A stretch of DNA of 64,000 nt, taken from the NCBI GenBank assembly GCA_031548005.1, contig JAVBRK010000008.1:1-64000 (forward strand), read 5' to 3'. This DNA comes from BNXB01 sp031548005 (lineage in GTDB: Bacteria > Bacteroidota > Bacteroidia > Bacteroidales > Azobacteroidaceae). Position 1 is the stretch's first letter. Every line of letters starts with the position of its first letter. Shown here piece by piece: positions 43,701 to 51,691 of this stretch. Position numbers and translations under genes: made by a program. The notes beneath the pieces were generated by a model. That model did no database searches. It was given only the letters and a program-made list of their open reading frames with translations, and was not told the DNA's origin.

Positions 43701-46117
43701 GTAGAAAGAAATCCGGATCCGCCATCAAAAATTACATTGTCATACTGGGTAGGTACACAACCGCTTCCCGGAGTTCCACCGCTTGCATTAGCCCAATGAT
43801 TACCGTCGTTCCAGTTGCCAGCGCCTCCAACCCAATAGTAGGTATGGGCGGTAGGAGCAATAAATGTCCAGCCGGAATTATTGCCCAGGTCAATAGATCC
43901 CGCGGCAGTATAAGGAGTTGAACCTGTAATCCGGGTGTCCTGGATGCGACAATTCGATACATTTACCACTGAGTTGGCAGACATGGCTATAGTGCGCTGA
44001 GAACCTGTTGAGGAAGACACTAATTCAATCAGTCCTGTACAAGGAGGAGGACTGGCTTCGAAATACTTCCTGACTGTATTGGTTGTACTTGCCCAAAGAT
44101 ATCTTCCTATGGACTTTAATACTAAACTATCAGTCGTAATGTTATTCATATTAAAACCACTACCACCCACTACACTTACTTTATTATAAGTTCCATTGGT
44201 AATCCCGGACTGGACATAATAAGAGGCAAGGAATGTTACATTATTATAAATATCAGTTGATTTAGCATTAACGGAAGCTGCGGTAGCAACAACCCGGATT
44301 TCGGAATTAGCAGTATTCGCAGCTGTAAGAGTTACTCCTCCTGTATATGTCCAGCCCGGATACCCTACGTCAATTGTAGAATTGGCAATATTAAGAGCCC
44401 GGGTAGTATTACCTCCTGAACTTGAGAAAAACTTCATAATGGCGTATTGGTTGTTAAAATTGAGATTCCCATTCGTAAATGTCACTTGCTGATTGGGAAT
44501 CTTCAATGAATCCTGCAAACTCCATCCTCCGGCGCCATTGAATGTAATGGGTACATTGATCACCGCTCCGTTGGAAGTAATGGTTTGATCCGGTAAGGCC
44601 GTTGTGAAATTGATTATATATGTTCCACCCCCGGTAGAAGCTGTCGTCATATTAGGTTGCAACTGTAAAGATGCATTGATTTGCAACGGATTATTCAAAG
44701 AGAATATAGGATTATTGGGAGCTCCATTCCAGGTCATATTGTTACAGTACGCATTACCATCCAGAGATACGGTTTTTGTGGCTGTAGTAGTGCCGAAGCC
44801 TGAATTGGCGTCAAAAATAACATCATCCAGTAATATAGGCACACAACCAGTACCTCCAATGCCTCCGCTACTGTTGGCCCAGTGTGAAACATCGTTCCAG
44901 TTTCCACCACCACCGACCCAATAGTAAGTCTGGGGTGTAGGAGCTGTAAAACTCCATCCTGTATTACCGCCTGCATCAATAGAACTTAGTGCCGCATAAG
45001 GAGCAGCTGTTCCCTGTATTGTCATATTTTGGATCCGGGCATTGGCAACATCCGCCACAGCACCCGTCCCCATTTTAATAGTGCCGGCGCCGATTAATTC
45101 AATCAATCCGCTACACGGAGGCAGGTTCGCCTTAAAATACTTGTTTATGATAATATTATTGTCTACCATATTGTAAACTTTGGCTTTCATGAGTACGAGA
45201 GAGTCCGTAGTCGCTGCTCTGATAGTACCTCCACTTAGAAAAGTTATACTATTGAAAATTCCTCCGCCTGACAGGGTTGCGTTATTATTATTTGCATTAC
45301 TTATAGTGACATTGTAGTAGACATCATTGGCTTTGGTAGCCATGCCGCCAACACTGAATATCTGTGAATTGACAGAATTGGCAGCTGTTATAGAAGTACT
45401 TCCTGCAGTGTTATATGACCAGGATCCTGTTACATAAATAGTAGAGTTTGCAATTTTAAGAACGCCTGATGTTGCAGCACCAGCAAAATATCCCATCTTC
45501 ACATATTGTCCATTAAAATCAAGATTACCTCTGGTGAAGTCTAGGGTATAGCCATCCAGTAATTTCAATGAATCCTGGAGTATCCATCCTCCGGTACCAT
45601 TAAAAGTAAATGGAATATTGACCAGAATATTACCGGTAGTAATCGTTTGATTGGGCAGGGAACCGCTATATGTTATAGAAGCACTACCTGCACTGCCATT
45701 AACAGTCATTCCTGGCTGAAATTGCAACGAACCGTTGACTTGTATAGTGTTACTTATTGTAAACGTAGGCGGAACAGAAGACCCACTCCAGGTTATATTG
45801 TTACAGAATGAATTTTGGTTCACTGTTACGGTCTTACTGGCAGAAGTGAATCCGGAACCTCCGTCAAAGAACACATTGTCGGCTGCAGAAGGAGGTAATG
45901 TATATTTAATGGATCCTCCGCTGATTGTAGCCCAGTGACTGATATCCGACCAGTTTCCCGTACCTCCCACCCAATAGTAGTCGGCCGCTTTTAGTGGTAA
46001 ATGCAGCATTAGTAAATACAAAAATGCAAAAAATACGGGAACTTTATTTTTAGAATTGCATCTTTGATCTGTATTGGAAAAGATTTCTTTAAAGTAGTTT
46101 TGAAGTAAAGATTCCAT
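40772..46117 (-). CDS. Giant repeat-containing surface protein with type IX secretion-like C-terminal domain
   Basis: The 1781-residue precursor has a long basic n-region and a signal core (VFFAFLYLLMLHLPLKA, about 28-44). Three long repeats of about 355 residues follow, each opening YYWVGGxGNWxDxxHWA, at about 46, 398 and 759. Each continues with C..(I/D)xxW and VNGSLQFQPNM-like beta-strand patterns. A degenerate fourth opening (LIWTGLAGNSDWNNSANWKKPDG) appears near 1230. The last ~75 residues (ISIYSTDHEITIKSDKPLRAVVFYDLQGNLIYKQ to KIILK) match a T9SS sorting domain, so export and surface attachment are likely. Function is unknown; adhesin or polysaccharide contact is plausible. Codon use is Asn/Thr/Ser-rich, unlike its housekeeping neighbours. 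Confidence 0.85.
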   Translation of the reverse strand: MESLLQNYFKEIFSNTDQRCNSKNKVPVFFAFLYLLMLHLPLKAADYYWVGGTGNWSDISHWATISGGSIKYTLPPSAADNVFFDGGSGFTSASKTVTVNQNSFCNNITWSGSSVPPTFTISNTIQVNGSLQFQPGMTVNGSAGSASITYSGSLPNQTITTGNILVNIPFTFNGTGGWILQDSLKLLDGYTLDFTRGNLDFNGQYVKMGYFAGAATSGVLKIANSTIYVTGSWSYNTAGSTSITAANSVNSQIFSVGGMATKANDVYYNVTISNANNNNATLSGGGIFNSITFLSGGTIRAATTDSLVLMKAKVYNMVDNNIIINKYFKANLPPCSGLIELIGAGTIKMGTGAVADVANARIQNMTIQGTAAPYAALSSIDAGGNTGWSFTAPTPQTYYWVGGGGNWNDVSHWANSSGGIGGTGCVPILLDDVIFDANSGFGTTTATKTVSLDGNAYCNNMTWNGAPNNPIFSLNNPLQINASLQLQPNMTTASTGGGTYIINFTTALPDQTITSNGAVINVPITFNGAGGWSLQDSLKIPNQQVTFTNGNLNFNNQYAIMKFFSSSGGNTTRALNIANSTIDVGYPGWTYTGGVTLTAANTANSEIRVVATAASVNAKSTDIYNNVTFLASYYVQSGITNGTYNKVSVVGGSGFNMNNITTDSLVLKSIGRYLWASTTNTVRKYFEASPPPCTGLIELVSSSTGSQRTIAMSANSVVNVSNCRIQDTRITGSTPYTAAGSIDLGNNSGWTFIAPTAHTYYWVGGAGNWNDGNHWANASGGTPGSGCVPTQYDNVIFDGGSGFLSTSRTVTVDGAAYCDSMTWAGSPVLPVFNVSQALQVNGSFKLQQNMSLTLAAFITFTSSRPNETITTSNIAIGGSSNGFSFNGTGGWTLTDSLKLSNNTMILNRGNLNFNGQYVRATSLTSTSSFSRTLNIANSTIDLIGSNGGGNWNFIGTGSGPLTAAQSANSTIRFSGNNPVLTADIDDIYNNIEYSSASLANIATITRGTYNKITAVKGALSLNAITTDTLIYAPGGSINTFTSGTTSVINKLWMVNGTPCLSTTIQSTSAGTRTNISMPSTAANVQPDTVLFEFVRIKDLNAVAGTDRAKLKKGPQSIDNSGYGLSGNNSNWTIAPYVGASGFDGLGPDVARGCQDYPYTVQLAAAYYAGTDGSYEWRKDNPSGPIIGTQPQLSTTAPGTYYLKVNYDLAKTCSLSDSKVVFASADTLIWTGLAGNSDWNNSANWKKPDGTSDVTTVPRNCTNVFIPSDMSYYPNLNMENTSRESYSDAACQNIHFASGAEVAYTDSLYYSRAYVDLTLQRNNWHMLSAPLQNMYSGDYWLAPWNVTSANSTAYNRNNPRVYMQQYQIPNPETGYYPGEADWSQPFNTLDVVLGIGQGYLVGIDQPGTDQTFHFPRPETQYQYFSKTSGLPVNTWSSVLDRNKSYRLYLEPGFQGVMPISWDSISRSTIILGNPFMSYLNFSALQAANPGIFGGAYYAWTGNSFDAFIVTGNLSARTDWTSLEAIGQVAPMQSFIVEKQAPESLITSVNINSGMTVLSSVIENRSHEEIAFSAFNMAVYRDDIRQSGATLITAGLKSVPTLFSGTVKNPAIIYFGNKTKPFSILSSGLEKGVEVGIRTTVTGMLTFKVHGIENLPSGTNIFLEDKLLGVWQDMITTPEYAFNNETGNIEGRFFLRSSRSSSGVENIISTTGISIYSTDHEITIKSDKPLRAVVFYDLQGNLIYKQTNIGRNNYTFQLESIKQIVVVKASSDNSVRTEKIILK
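42760..45990 (-). repeat. Three tandem ~1.07-kb coding repeats in the giant surface protein
   Basis: The unit-opening codons for YYWVGG lie near 45984, 44927 and 43840 (minus strand), about 1,060 and 1,090 bases apart. The following motifs recur in the same order (HWA, a Cys in NxxTW or DSMTW, QxNxSLQLQPNM, the Thr/Ile strand runs, then GLIEL). Unit edges are approximate and the units are diverged, so this is an old duplication. Confidence 0.75.
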
Positions 46118-46397
46118 ATCTGTAATCTGATTGTTATTTTGAATTACTAAATTTAATTAGCTTTATATAAGCAAGTATTCCATTAATTTTATTGAAACAG
46201 CCAAAATGTAATTTAAGTTTTTTGCGGAATCGAAAAAATGTTTAAAATACTTTTAAAATTATCCGTATTCGAATAAAATAACAAAAGATAACGAAAGATT
46301 ATAAAATGGTATTTAAAATTTGTTTTTCACTTATGATTTTGAGGAATTTTTTGTCCTTCCAGAAGATGACGCAGTCAACGGCATTTTTAATAAAAAA
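46118..46397. other. AT-rich spacer upstream of the giant surface protein gene
   Basis: The 280 bases between the acyltransferase stop and the surface-protein start are very AT-rich. I find no gene, hairpin terminator or consensus promoter in either orientation. Confidence 0.5.
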
Positions 46398-47540
46398 CTA
46401 TTTTTGTCTTTGTAAAAGGAGCTTCATCAGAAACTTACGTGCAGGTTCATCGTATAGTTTTAAGCATAAGTAAGCCAATATAAGAGAACCGATAATGAGA
46501 GCCAAAGCGCCGGGCAACGATTGTACGAATGTGAGATTTTCATTTTTAACCCAGGCATAATACCAGTAAATAAAAGGATAATGTACCATGTACAGAGGAT
46601 AAGAAATGTCTCCTAAAAATTTGCATACCCGGGTCGTTATTTTGTCTGTTGTCATTACTGAGGCTCCAAGATAGACAAGTAATGGAAAGATGACAGCAAA
46701 ACAGATGGTATCATATATCCCGTTCATCCATAAATTTTCACTACCGCCGATTCGAGGTATTGCTGATAAAATAACAATGGATAAACTACCGATCCAAAAA
46801 GCGCCTTTTACATTGACAGGTTTGAATATGCGGGATAATAACAATCCTGCTGAAAATGAAAATAACAGGCGCAAAGAACCACCGATCATGTTATCTTCTG
46901 TTAGAGAATATCCGACACAAATATCACCGTATGGTCCCCAGATGGCAAATGCAGCCAATCCGCAACCTGCAAATAAAACTAATACAGTAAGAGCTTTGGT
47001 CGGAAGTTTACGGATAAAGAATGCATATAGGATATTACCAATGTATTCAAAGAGTAAAGACCAACTCGGACCATTCAGAGGGAACATTTCACCGACTCCC
47101 CGAATTTCAACCCCGGGAGTTGCCGGAATCAGGCAAGTATTCATAATTGTGGCTATAAATAGCATTGTTACAGATACTTTTGAAACGTCCCAAACAGAGC
47201 ATCCTTGAAAGTAGAATACAATAGCTCCGATAATAGCCCCGATAACGACCATCGGATGCAGGCGAATAAATCTACGTTTGATAAATTCTTTTATTGTCAT
47301 TGTTTTCCACCGGTCGTCATAAGCATAGCCGACTACGAATCCGGAGAGGATAAAGAAGAAATCGACAGCCAGGTATCCGTGGTTGATTTTTTGGTCTATG
47401 TGACTGGTTGCATAGGCTTCAAACAAGTGAAAACAGACAACTGTTAACGCTGCTACTCCACGTAATCCGTCGAGTATGTTGTAATGTGGTTTTGTGTCTG
47501 AAAATGCAGCAGCCGAGATTTTACTTTTTGATATGGGCAT
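46398..47540 (-). CDS. Acyltransferase 3 family membrane protein (OafA/OatA-like)
   Basis: The 380-residue integral membrane protein has about ten helices and the family's N-terminal motifs: NILDGLRGVAALTVVCFHLFEAY with the catalytic-type His, then DFFFILSGFVVGYAYDDRW and RFIRLHPMVVIGAIIG. Family members O-acetylate polysaccharides, LPS O-antigen or peptidoglycan using acetyl-CoA. No SGNH domain is fused, so it may transfer acyl groups across the membrane directly. It is transcribed leftward, toward the giant surface protein on the same strand, with a 280-base gap. A glycan on the surface proteins or capsule is a possible substrate, by inference only. Confidence 0.9.
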   Translation of the reverse strand: MPISKSKISAAAFSDTKPHYNILDGLRGVAALTVVCFHLFEAYATSHIDQKINHGYLAVDFFFILSGFVVGYAYDDRWKTMTIKEFIKRRFIRLHPMVVIGAIIGAIVFYFQGCSVWDVSKVSVTMLFIATIMNTCLIPATPGVEIRGVGEMFPLNGPSWSLLFEYIGNILYAFFIRKLPTKALTVLVLFAGCGLAAFAIWGPYGDICVGYSLTEDNMIGGSLRLLFSFSAGLLLSRIFKPVNVKGAFWIGSLSIVILSAIPRIGGSENLWMNGIYDTICFAVIFPLLVYLGASVMTTDKITTRVCKFLGDISYPLYMVHYPFIYWYYAWVKNENLTFVQSLPGALALIIGSLILAYLCLKLYDEPARKFLMKLLLQRQK

Positions 47541-47589
47541 TAATATTGTTATAGTTTAGTGTTAATTAAATATTTTAAGAATATGGAAA

Positions 47590-47597
47590 CAAATATA
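47590..47597 (-). promoter_or_regulatory. -7 box of the acyltransferase gene
   Basis: The minus strand reads TATATTTG, fitting TAnnTTTG, 50 bases before the start codon. The -33 element is not convincing. Confidence 0.35.
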
Positions 47598-47820
47598 CGA
47601 AATGTATGGTTCAGATTTATCTCCCAGATGTCTTTTTTATACTTGTTAGCGATTTTCTGGTGGGGTAATAGAGTCGTACGGGATTCTTATCCCAAAGCAA
47701 GATGTTTTTTTGAATCAGACACATATTTGTAATACTTTCGTGTCACTTCTTTTTTTTTTGATTTACTTTTTTTATTTTTGTTGATTATTAGCCTCGAGAA
47801 GATAGTCTGGAATCGATATT

Positions 47821-47841
47821 TTTATACTAAGCTGGTATAAA
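47821..47841. promoter_or_regulatory. Candidate operator: 21-base palindrome upstream of the Nudix regulator
   Basis: TTTATAC and GTATAAA form a perfect 7-base inverted repeat around a 7-base centre, about 80 bases before the regulator's start codon. Operators of NrtR-family regulators are commonly palindromes of about 21 bases, so autoregulation is plausible. I did not find a second copy in the window by eye. Confidence 0.5.
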
Positions 47842-47922
47842 GTTAGTGTTTTTAGGCTTGATTTTTGTTCTATGAAAAAGTGTTGTAATTAAATTAGTGG
47901 AAGTGTTTTAGTCGGGAAAACT

Positions 47923-48741
47923 ATGATAAACTTACCAGCAGCCAATATTAATGATAAGTTATTGAAAAGTGAGGATGTTTTTCATCCTGGGTTTTCGGTG
48001 GATTGTGTTATTTTCGGATTTGATGGAGATCAATTGAAAGTACTTATGATCAATTATCCGGGATTTGATTTTTGGAAACTTCCGGGTAGTTTTGTTTTTA
48101 AAAATGAAAATGTAGATGATGCTGCTTTGCGTATTCTGCAGGAACGTACCGGGTTGAAAAATATTTTTCTCCGTCAGTTTCATTTGTTTGGGAATAAAGA
48201 CCGGTTGGATAATTGGGGAGGCTGGGGGCATAACGAAGTACATGGCACCTGGAGAAAAAAGGTATTGGAAAAGCTTTACAATATCCGGTCGGATATACAA
48301 CCGTGGTTCGACAGCCGGTTTATTACCCTCGGATATTATGCCTTGGTCGATATCACTCAGGTAAAACTGAAAACTCTCACACCGGATTATGATTTGGTGG
48401 AGTGGAAGGCGATCAATGAAATTCCTGTTTTTTATGCGGATCATCAGGAAATCATTAATAAATCTCTCGAAACTATTCAGTCGCAGTTGTCTGTATTGCC
48501 CATTGGAAAAGAGTTATTGCCGGAGAAATTTACTATGACCGAATTACGTATGCTGTATGAAGCGATTTTAGGAAGAAAATTGGATCGTAGAAATTTTCAA
48601 CGGAAAATTCTTTCTTTTGGATACATTGGTAAACTGAATGAAAAACGAAAAGGAGGCGCTCATAAGGCTCCGTCCTTATTTTATTTCAATGAGAAGAAAT
48701 ACCAGGAAGCTCAGATGAGGGGTATTGGCGTCAGTTGGTGA
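47923..48741 (+). CDS. Nudix-domain transcriptional regulator, NrtR-like, with degenerate Nudix box
   Basis: The 272-residue protein has a Nudix fold at about residues 20-165 and a winged-helix DNA-binding domain at about 190-272 (FTMTELRMLYEAILGRKLDRRNFQRKILSFGYI). The Nudix box aligns as G55...E62...R70-I71-L72-Q73-E74-R75-T76-G77, where catalytic enzymes have R-E-U-X-E-E-X-G. Two of the metal-binding glutamates are replaced (Ile71, Arg75), so it should bind but not hydrolyse its ligand, as in NrtR repressors. The Bacteroides arabinose regulator AraR belongs to this family; other members respond to ADP-ribose. Its targets here are unknown, but the flanking surface genes and its own palindrome are candidates. 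Confidence 0.88.
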   Translation: MINLPAANINDKLLKSEDVFHPGFSVDCVIFGFDGDQLKVLMINYPGFDFWKLPGSFVFKNENVDDAALRILQERTGLKNIFLRQFHLFGNKDRLDNWGGWGHNEVHGTWRKKVLEKLYNIRSDIQPWFDSRFITLGYYALVDITQVKLKTLTPDYDLVEWKAINEIPVFYADHQEIINKSLETIQSQLSVLPIGKELLPEKFTMTELRMLYEAILGRKLDRRNFQRKILSFGYIGKLNEKRKGGAHKAPSLFYFNEKKYQEAQMRGIGVSW

Positions 48742-49087
48742 GAATATCAGTTTTGAGCTTTTCTTTTTATGATATTTGCTTGAATATCAAATGGTTTTAA
48801 ATATTTAACTAAATTTTCTTTGTTTTCCATATTTCATACCGTACCTTTGCGGTCGAATTATTAAAGCGTCATATAGACATTTTAAATTCAATTGATCTCG
48901 ATAGGATTTAAAATACAGCATAAGTAGTTATCAAATTAAGACAGCCTTGATTCAGTGATGGGTCATTTTTTTATGCAATTTTCTTATTGTGTCTTTAAGA
49001 CGCTATTAGTGATGGATTTTTGACTAAATTACAGTAAAAATAAAAAAATGAACAATGCGACTCAACTTAAAAGGTGATCAAAGAAAG
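48742..49087 (+). other. Promoter and long leader of the tandem-paralogue operon
   Basis: This 346-base gap carries a consensus promoter (48819-48849) and a predicted untranslated leader of about 235 bases. AGCGTC (48865-48870) and AGAC (48875-48878) are complementary to GACGCT (48999-49004) and GTCT (48991-48994), so the leader may fold back on itself over ~130 bases. A possible 21-codon upstream frame (48958-49023) overlaps the right arm. Whether the leader regulates anything is unknown. Confidence 0.5.
48819..48849 (+). promoter_or_regulatory. Strong promoter of the tandem-paralogue operon
   Basis: TTTG (48819-48822) and TACCTTTG (48842-48849) are separated by exactly 19 bases, a full consensus match. 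The first gene starts about 240 bases downstream. Confidence 0.85.
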
Positions 49088-50362
49088 ATGAAGTTAAAAG
49101 CAATTATGGTAATGTTTATCGGATTGAATTTTTCGATATTGGTGAACGCTCAGGTTACGATCGGTTCTGAGAAAGAACCGGATGCCAGTAGCCTGCTGGA
49201 TATCAAAAATCAAAGCGACAACACCAGCAGCAAAGGAATCCTTTTCCCCCGGGTGGTCATTCCCGACACCACTCAGTTTGGTTTGGAAGGGGATTCCAAA
49301 ACTGCTGGTACAGTTGTTTACAATACTGTTGATGCGATTAAAAACAGCGGTAAAGGATTGTATTACTGGAATGGGAGTTGTTGGGTGCATCTGAAAGGGA
49401 ATGACAACCGGCAGGATTGGTTGACCGGTGGAAATACCAATGGTGTATTAAAAACCTTGGGAACGAAAGATAATTTCGACTTACCGTTCATCACACAAGG
49501 TAGTGAGAAAATGAGAATTACTGCTGCTGGCAATGTTGGTGTAGGAACGAGCACTCCGAAATCGAAGTTCAGCGTTTCGGGAGGTCCTTTATCTCAGGAT
49601 GATTATGCTGATGGAGATAAGTTCCTTTTCTTTGGATATCCGGAAGGGCCGAAAATTAATGTTGCTTCGGGGGGAGGTTTACAGTTTTATGCAGGGGCTA
49701 CAGTTCAATCTGATGGCGTAACTCCCAATAATCTGAACTGTGGGAACTTCAGTTGGAATGTGGCTGATGCAGATAATACCTGGCGTGAAGTTATGCGGAT
49801 GACAAACGGTGGAAATCTTGGTATCGGGACTAAAAATCCGGGGAGTAATCAGTTGGATGTTGCCGGAGATGCAATATTGGAAGGGGCTCTCACGCTTCAG
49901 ACAACTCCCGGCAGTACGACAACGAGCAAAGTGGTTACGGTTGGCGCCGATGGGACAGTTAAAAAAAGTAATATCTCTGTTCCTCAGATCTACGCTTATC
50001 AACTTTCCGTTCAGGCGGGAAAGGCCGATTCCGTGATGGTTTCTGATTTGGGAAGTTACAATTCCTTTACGGTATATGCAGAGAATTCCTGTAATGATAT
50101 ATCGACTGCTACTTTCGATTCTTATTTCGCAACACTTTCTTTTGTGAGTGGAATGGCAAAAGGAGTTCCTTATTCCTATACATTGGAAGTAGATCCTTAT
50201 AGAATTAATCTGACTGCAAGTATATCTCCTTGTGCTTCAGGAGGTTCTGATCAGTTTAACTATGCTGTGGAATCAAAAAAGGCGGGAGGCATTACTTATT
50301 TCAAGATTACCAATAAGGGTACGACCGATATGGTTTATAAAATAACAGAAATAAAATATTAG
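49088..50362 (+). CDS. Exported fibre-like protein, paralogue 1 of 3
   Basis: I take the ATG at 49088 (424 residues); an upstream ATG at 49055 would add 11 polar residues before the signal peptide (KLKAIMVMFIGLNFSILVNAQ). The mature protein opens QVTIGSEKEPDASSLLDIKN and continues KGILFPRVVIPDTTQFGLEGDSKTAGTVVYNT and GKGLYYWNGSCWVHLKG. The middle has VGVGTSTPKSKFSVSGG and LGIGTKNPGSNQLDVAGD, the repeated motif of phage tail-fibre-like and trimeric surface proteins. The last ~100 residues contain two cysteines (NSCNDIS, SPCASGG) also present in both paralogues. There is no T9SS domain. A trimeric fibre is inferred; function is unknown. The next gene begins 7 bases downstream. Confidence 0.8.
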   Translation: MKLKAIMVMFIGLNFSILVNAQVTIGSEKEPDASSLLDIKNQSDNTSSKGILFPRVVIPDTTQFGLEGDSKTAGTVVYNTVDAIKNSGKGLYYWNGSCWVHLKGNDNRQDWLTGGNTNGVLKTLGTKDNFDLPFITQGSEKMRITAAGNVGVGTSTPKSKFSVSGGPLSQDDYADGDKFLFFGYPEGPKINVASGGGLQFYAGATVQSDGVTPNNLNCGNFSWNVADADNTWREVMRMTNGGNLGIGTKNPGSNQLDVAGDAILEGALTLQTTPGSTTTSKVVTVGADGTVKKSNISVPQIYAYQLSVQAGKADSVMVSDLGSYNSFTVYAENSCNDISTATFDSYFATLSFVSGMAKGVPYSYTLEVDPYRINLTASISPCASGGSDQFNYAVESKKAGGITYFKITNKGTTDMVYKITEIKY

Positions 50363-50369
50363 AATTTTT

Positions 50370-51659
50370 ATGAAAATTAAGATAACCCTCTTTCATTTGT
50401 TGTTGATTTTTTTGACAGTGAATATTCAGGCCCAGGTTACTGTCGGATTGGATAAGGATCCGGATTCCAGTGCATTGCTGGATCTCCGGAACAGAGATAA
50501 TAATCCTGTTCCGAGCACGAAAGGATTTCTTTTTCCGAGAGTAGCCGGTCTGGATATGACAAAATTTAATCTGGATGGAAATTCCAAAACCGAAGGAATG
50601 GTGGTCTATAATACGACAACCGATAGTGCCAATCACGGACCTGGTCTCTACTACTGGGACGGAAACCGTTGGATATTTATGGAAGCTTATAATGATCAGG
50701 CTTTCGGTTGGAAGCTTGATGGAAATACCAATGGAACTCTTCGGGAAATTGGAACCAAAGATACTCGTGATTTGCCGGTAATAAGCTCCGGTTCAGAGGT
50801 TATGCGGATTGCTTCCGGAGGCAATGCGGGAGTCGGAACTCCGACCCCGAAAAATAAATTCAGCGTGTCCGGGGGAGCATTATCGCAGGACAATTATTCC
50901 GATGGAGACAAAATGCTTTTTATGGGAAATACCCAGTCTGCTAAAGTTTCCAACACATCTGGCTGGTATGTGTCTTTTTACGCAGGGAGTCTTGTCGGTG
51001 CAGATGGGAACAACCTGTCTCAGAATACAGGAAACTACTCATGGAATGTTGCTAAGGCTTCTAACTCCTGGGAAGAAATCATGCGCTTGGGAAACAACGG
51101 AAATTTAGGGCTCGGAACAGTAAATCCTACCGCTAAGCTGCATGTGGCAAATGGAAATGCTTTGATGGAAAAGCAATTAATGGTGAAAACATTGCCTGCA
51201 TCCAACCTTTCGGATCAGGCTCTGGCTATCGGAGATAATGGGGTGGTAACCAGATCTTCTCAGGATTTAAATACTATTCCACAGGAATACAGTTATCAGA
51301 TATCCGCTCTTTCTTCAGGGAGTACGGGCTCTGTTACCATTTCTCCCAGGACTGATACATATTATGTAACCGTGGTAACCGGTAATGACTGTGGCAGATT
51401 CGGATTCGGATCTTTCATCGTGGGAAAAGGAAATGTAATCGGTTTATTGGGAGGTTTTGCCCGTAACAATCCGTATACGATAACAGCTTTGGATTCTAAA
51501 GGAACGAAGTTCAATCTGAGCGCTTTGATGGCTACTTGTGTGGATGGTGGATCTCATCAATTTGATTTTGATATCGAGATAGCAGGCAGTGAGCTCAAAA
51601 TTACCAACCGGAACGGGACGATTCCTCAAACTTACGAAATCACCGTAATTGAACGATAG
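50370..51659 (+). CDS. Exported fibre-like protein, paralogue 2 of 3
   Basis: This 429-residue protein has the same layout as its neighbours. The signal peptide is KIKITLFHLLLIFLTVNIQAQ, then VTVGLDKDPDSSALLDLRN, KGFLFPRVAGLDMTKFNLDGNSKTEGMVVYNT and GPGLYYWDGNRW. Fibre-like motifs VGTPTPKNKFSVSGGALSQDNYSDGDK and LGLGTVNPTAKLHVANG follow. The C-terminal domain keeps the cysteine pair (GNDCGRFGFG, MATCVDGGSHQFDFD). It is the most diverged of the three in the C-terminal domain, which may reflect a different partner. It sits 7 bases after paralogue 1 and 32 bases before paralogue 3, all on one strand. Confidence 0.8.
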   Translation: MKIKITLFHLLLIFLTVNIQAQVTVGLDKDPDSSALLDLRNRDNNPVPSTKGFLFPRVAGLDMTKFNLDGNSKTEGMVVYNTTTDSANHGPGLYYWDGNRWIFMEAYNDQAFGWKLDGNTNGTLREIGTKDTRDLPVISSGSEVMRIASGGNAGVGTPTPKNKFSVSGGALSQDNYSDGDKMLFMGNTQSAKVSNTSGWYVSFYAGSLVGADGNNLSQNTGNYSWNVAKASNSWEEIMRLGNNGNLGLGTVNPTAKLHVANGNALMEKQLMVKTLPASNLSDQALAIGDNGVVTRSSQDLNTIPQEYSYQISALSSGSTGSVTISPRTDTYYVTVVTGNDCGRFGFGSFIVGKGNVIGLLGGFARNNPYTITALDSKGTKFNLSALMATCVDGGSHQFDFDIEIAGSELKITNRNGTIPQTYEITVIER

Positions 51660-51691
51660 AAATACATAAATAGTTGAAATAAAATATTCTG

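Larger units (their letters stand above)
47541..47922. other. Divergent intergenic region between the acyltransferase and Nudix-regulator genes
   Basis: This 382-base AT-rich gap separates divergent genes. It holds a minus-strand TATATTTG (47590-47597), a plus-strand TATTTTTG (47773-47780) and the 21-base palindrome at 47821-47841. No open frame here looks real. Confidence 0.55.

Noticed and set aside
42312..45938. Plus-strand frames within the giant surface protein gene
   Set aside because: All are antisense shadows of a repetitive minus-strand gene with a continuous reading frame.
43149..45938. CRISPR-like or phage-like repeats
   Set aside because: The repetition is ~1.07 kb, in frame and diverged, so it reflects protein repeats and not a CRISPR array or prophage.
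48958..49023. A 21-codon frame in the fibre-operon leader as a separate gene
   Set aside because: It is too short, shows no family features and cannot be supported beyond a possible upstream frame.
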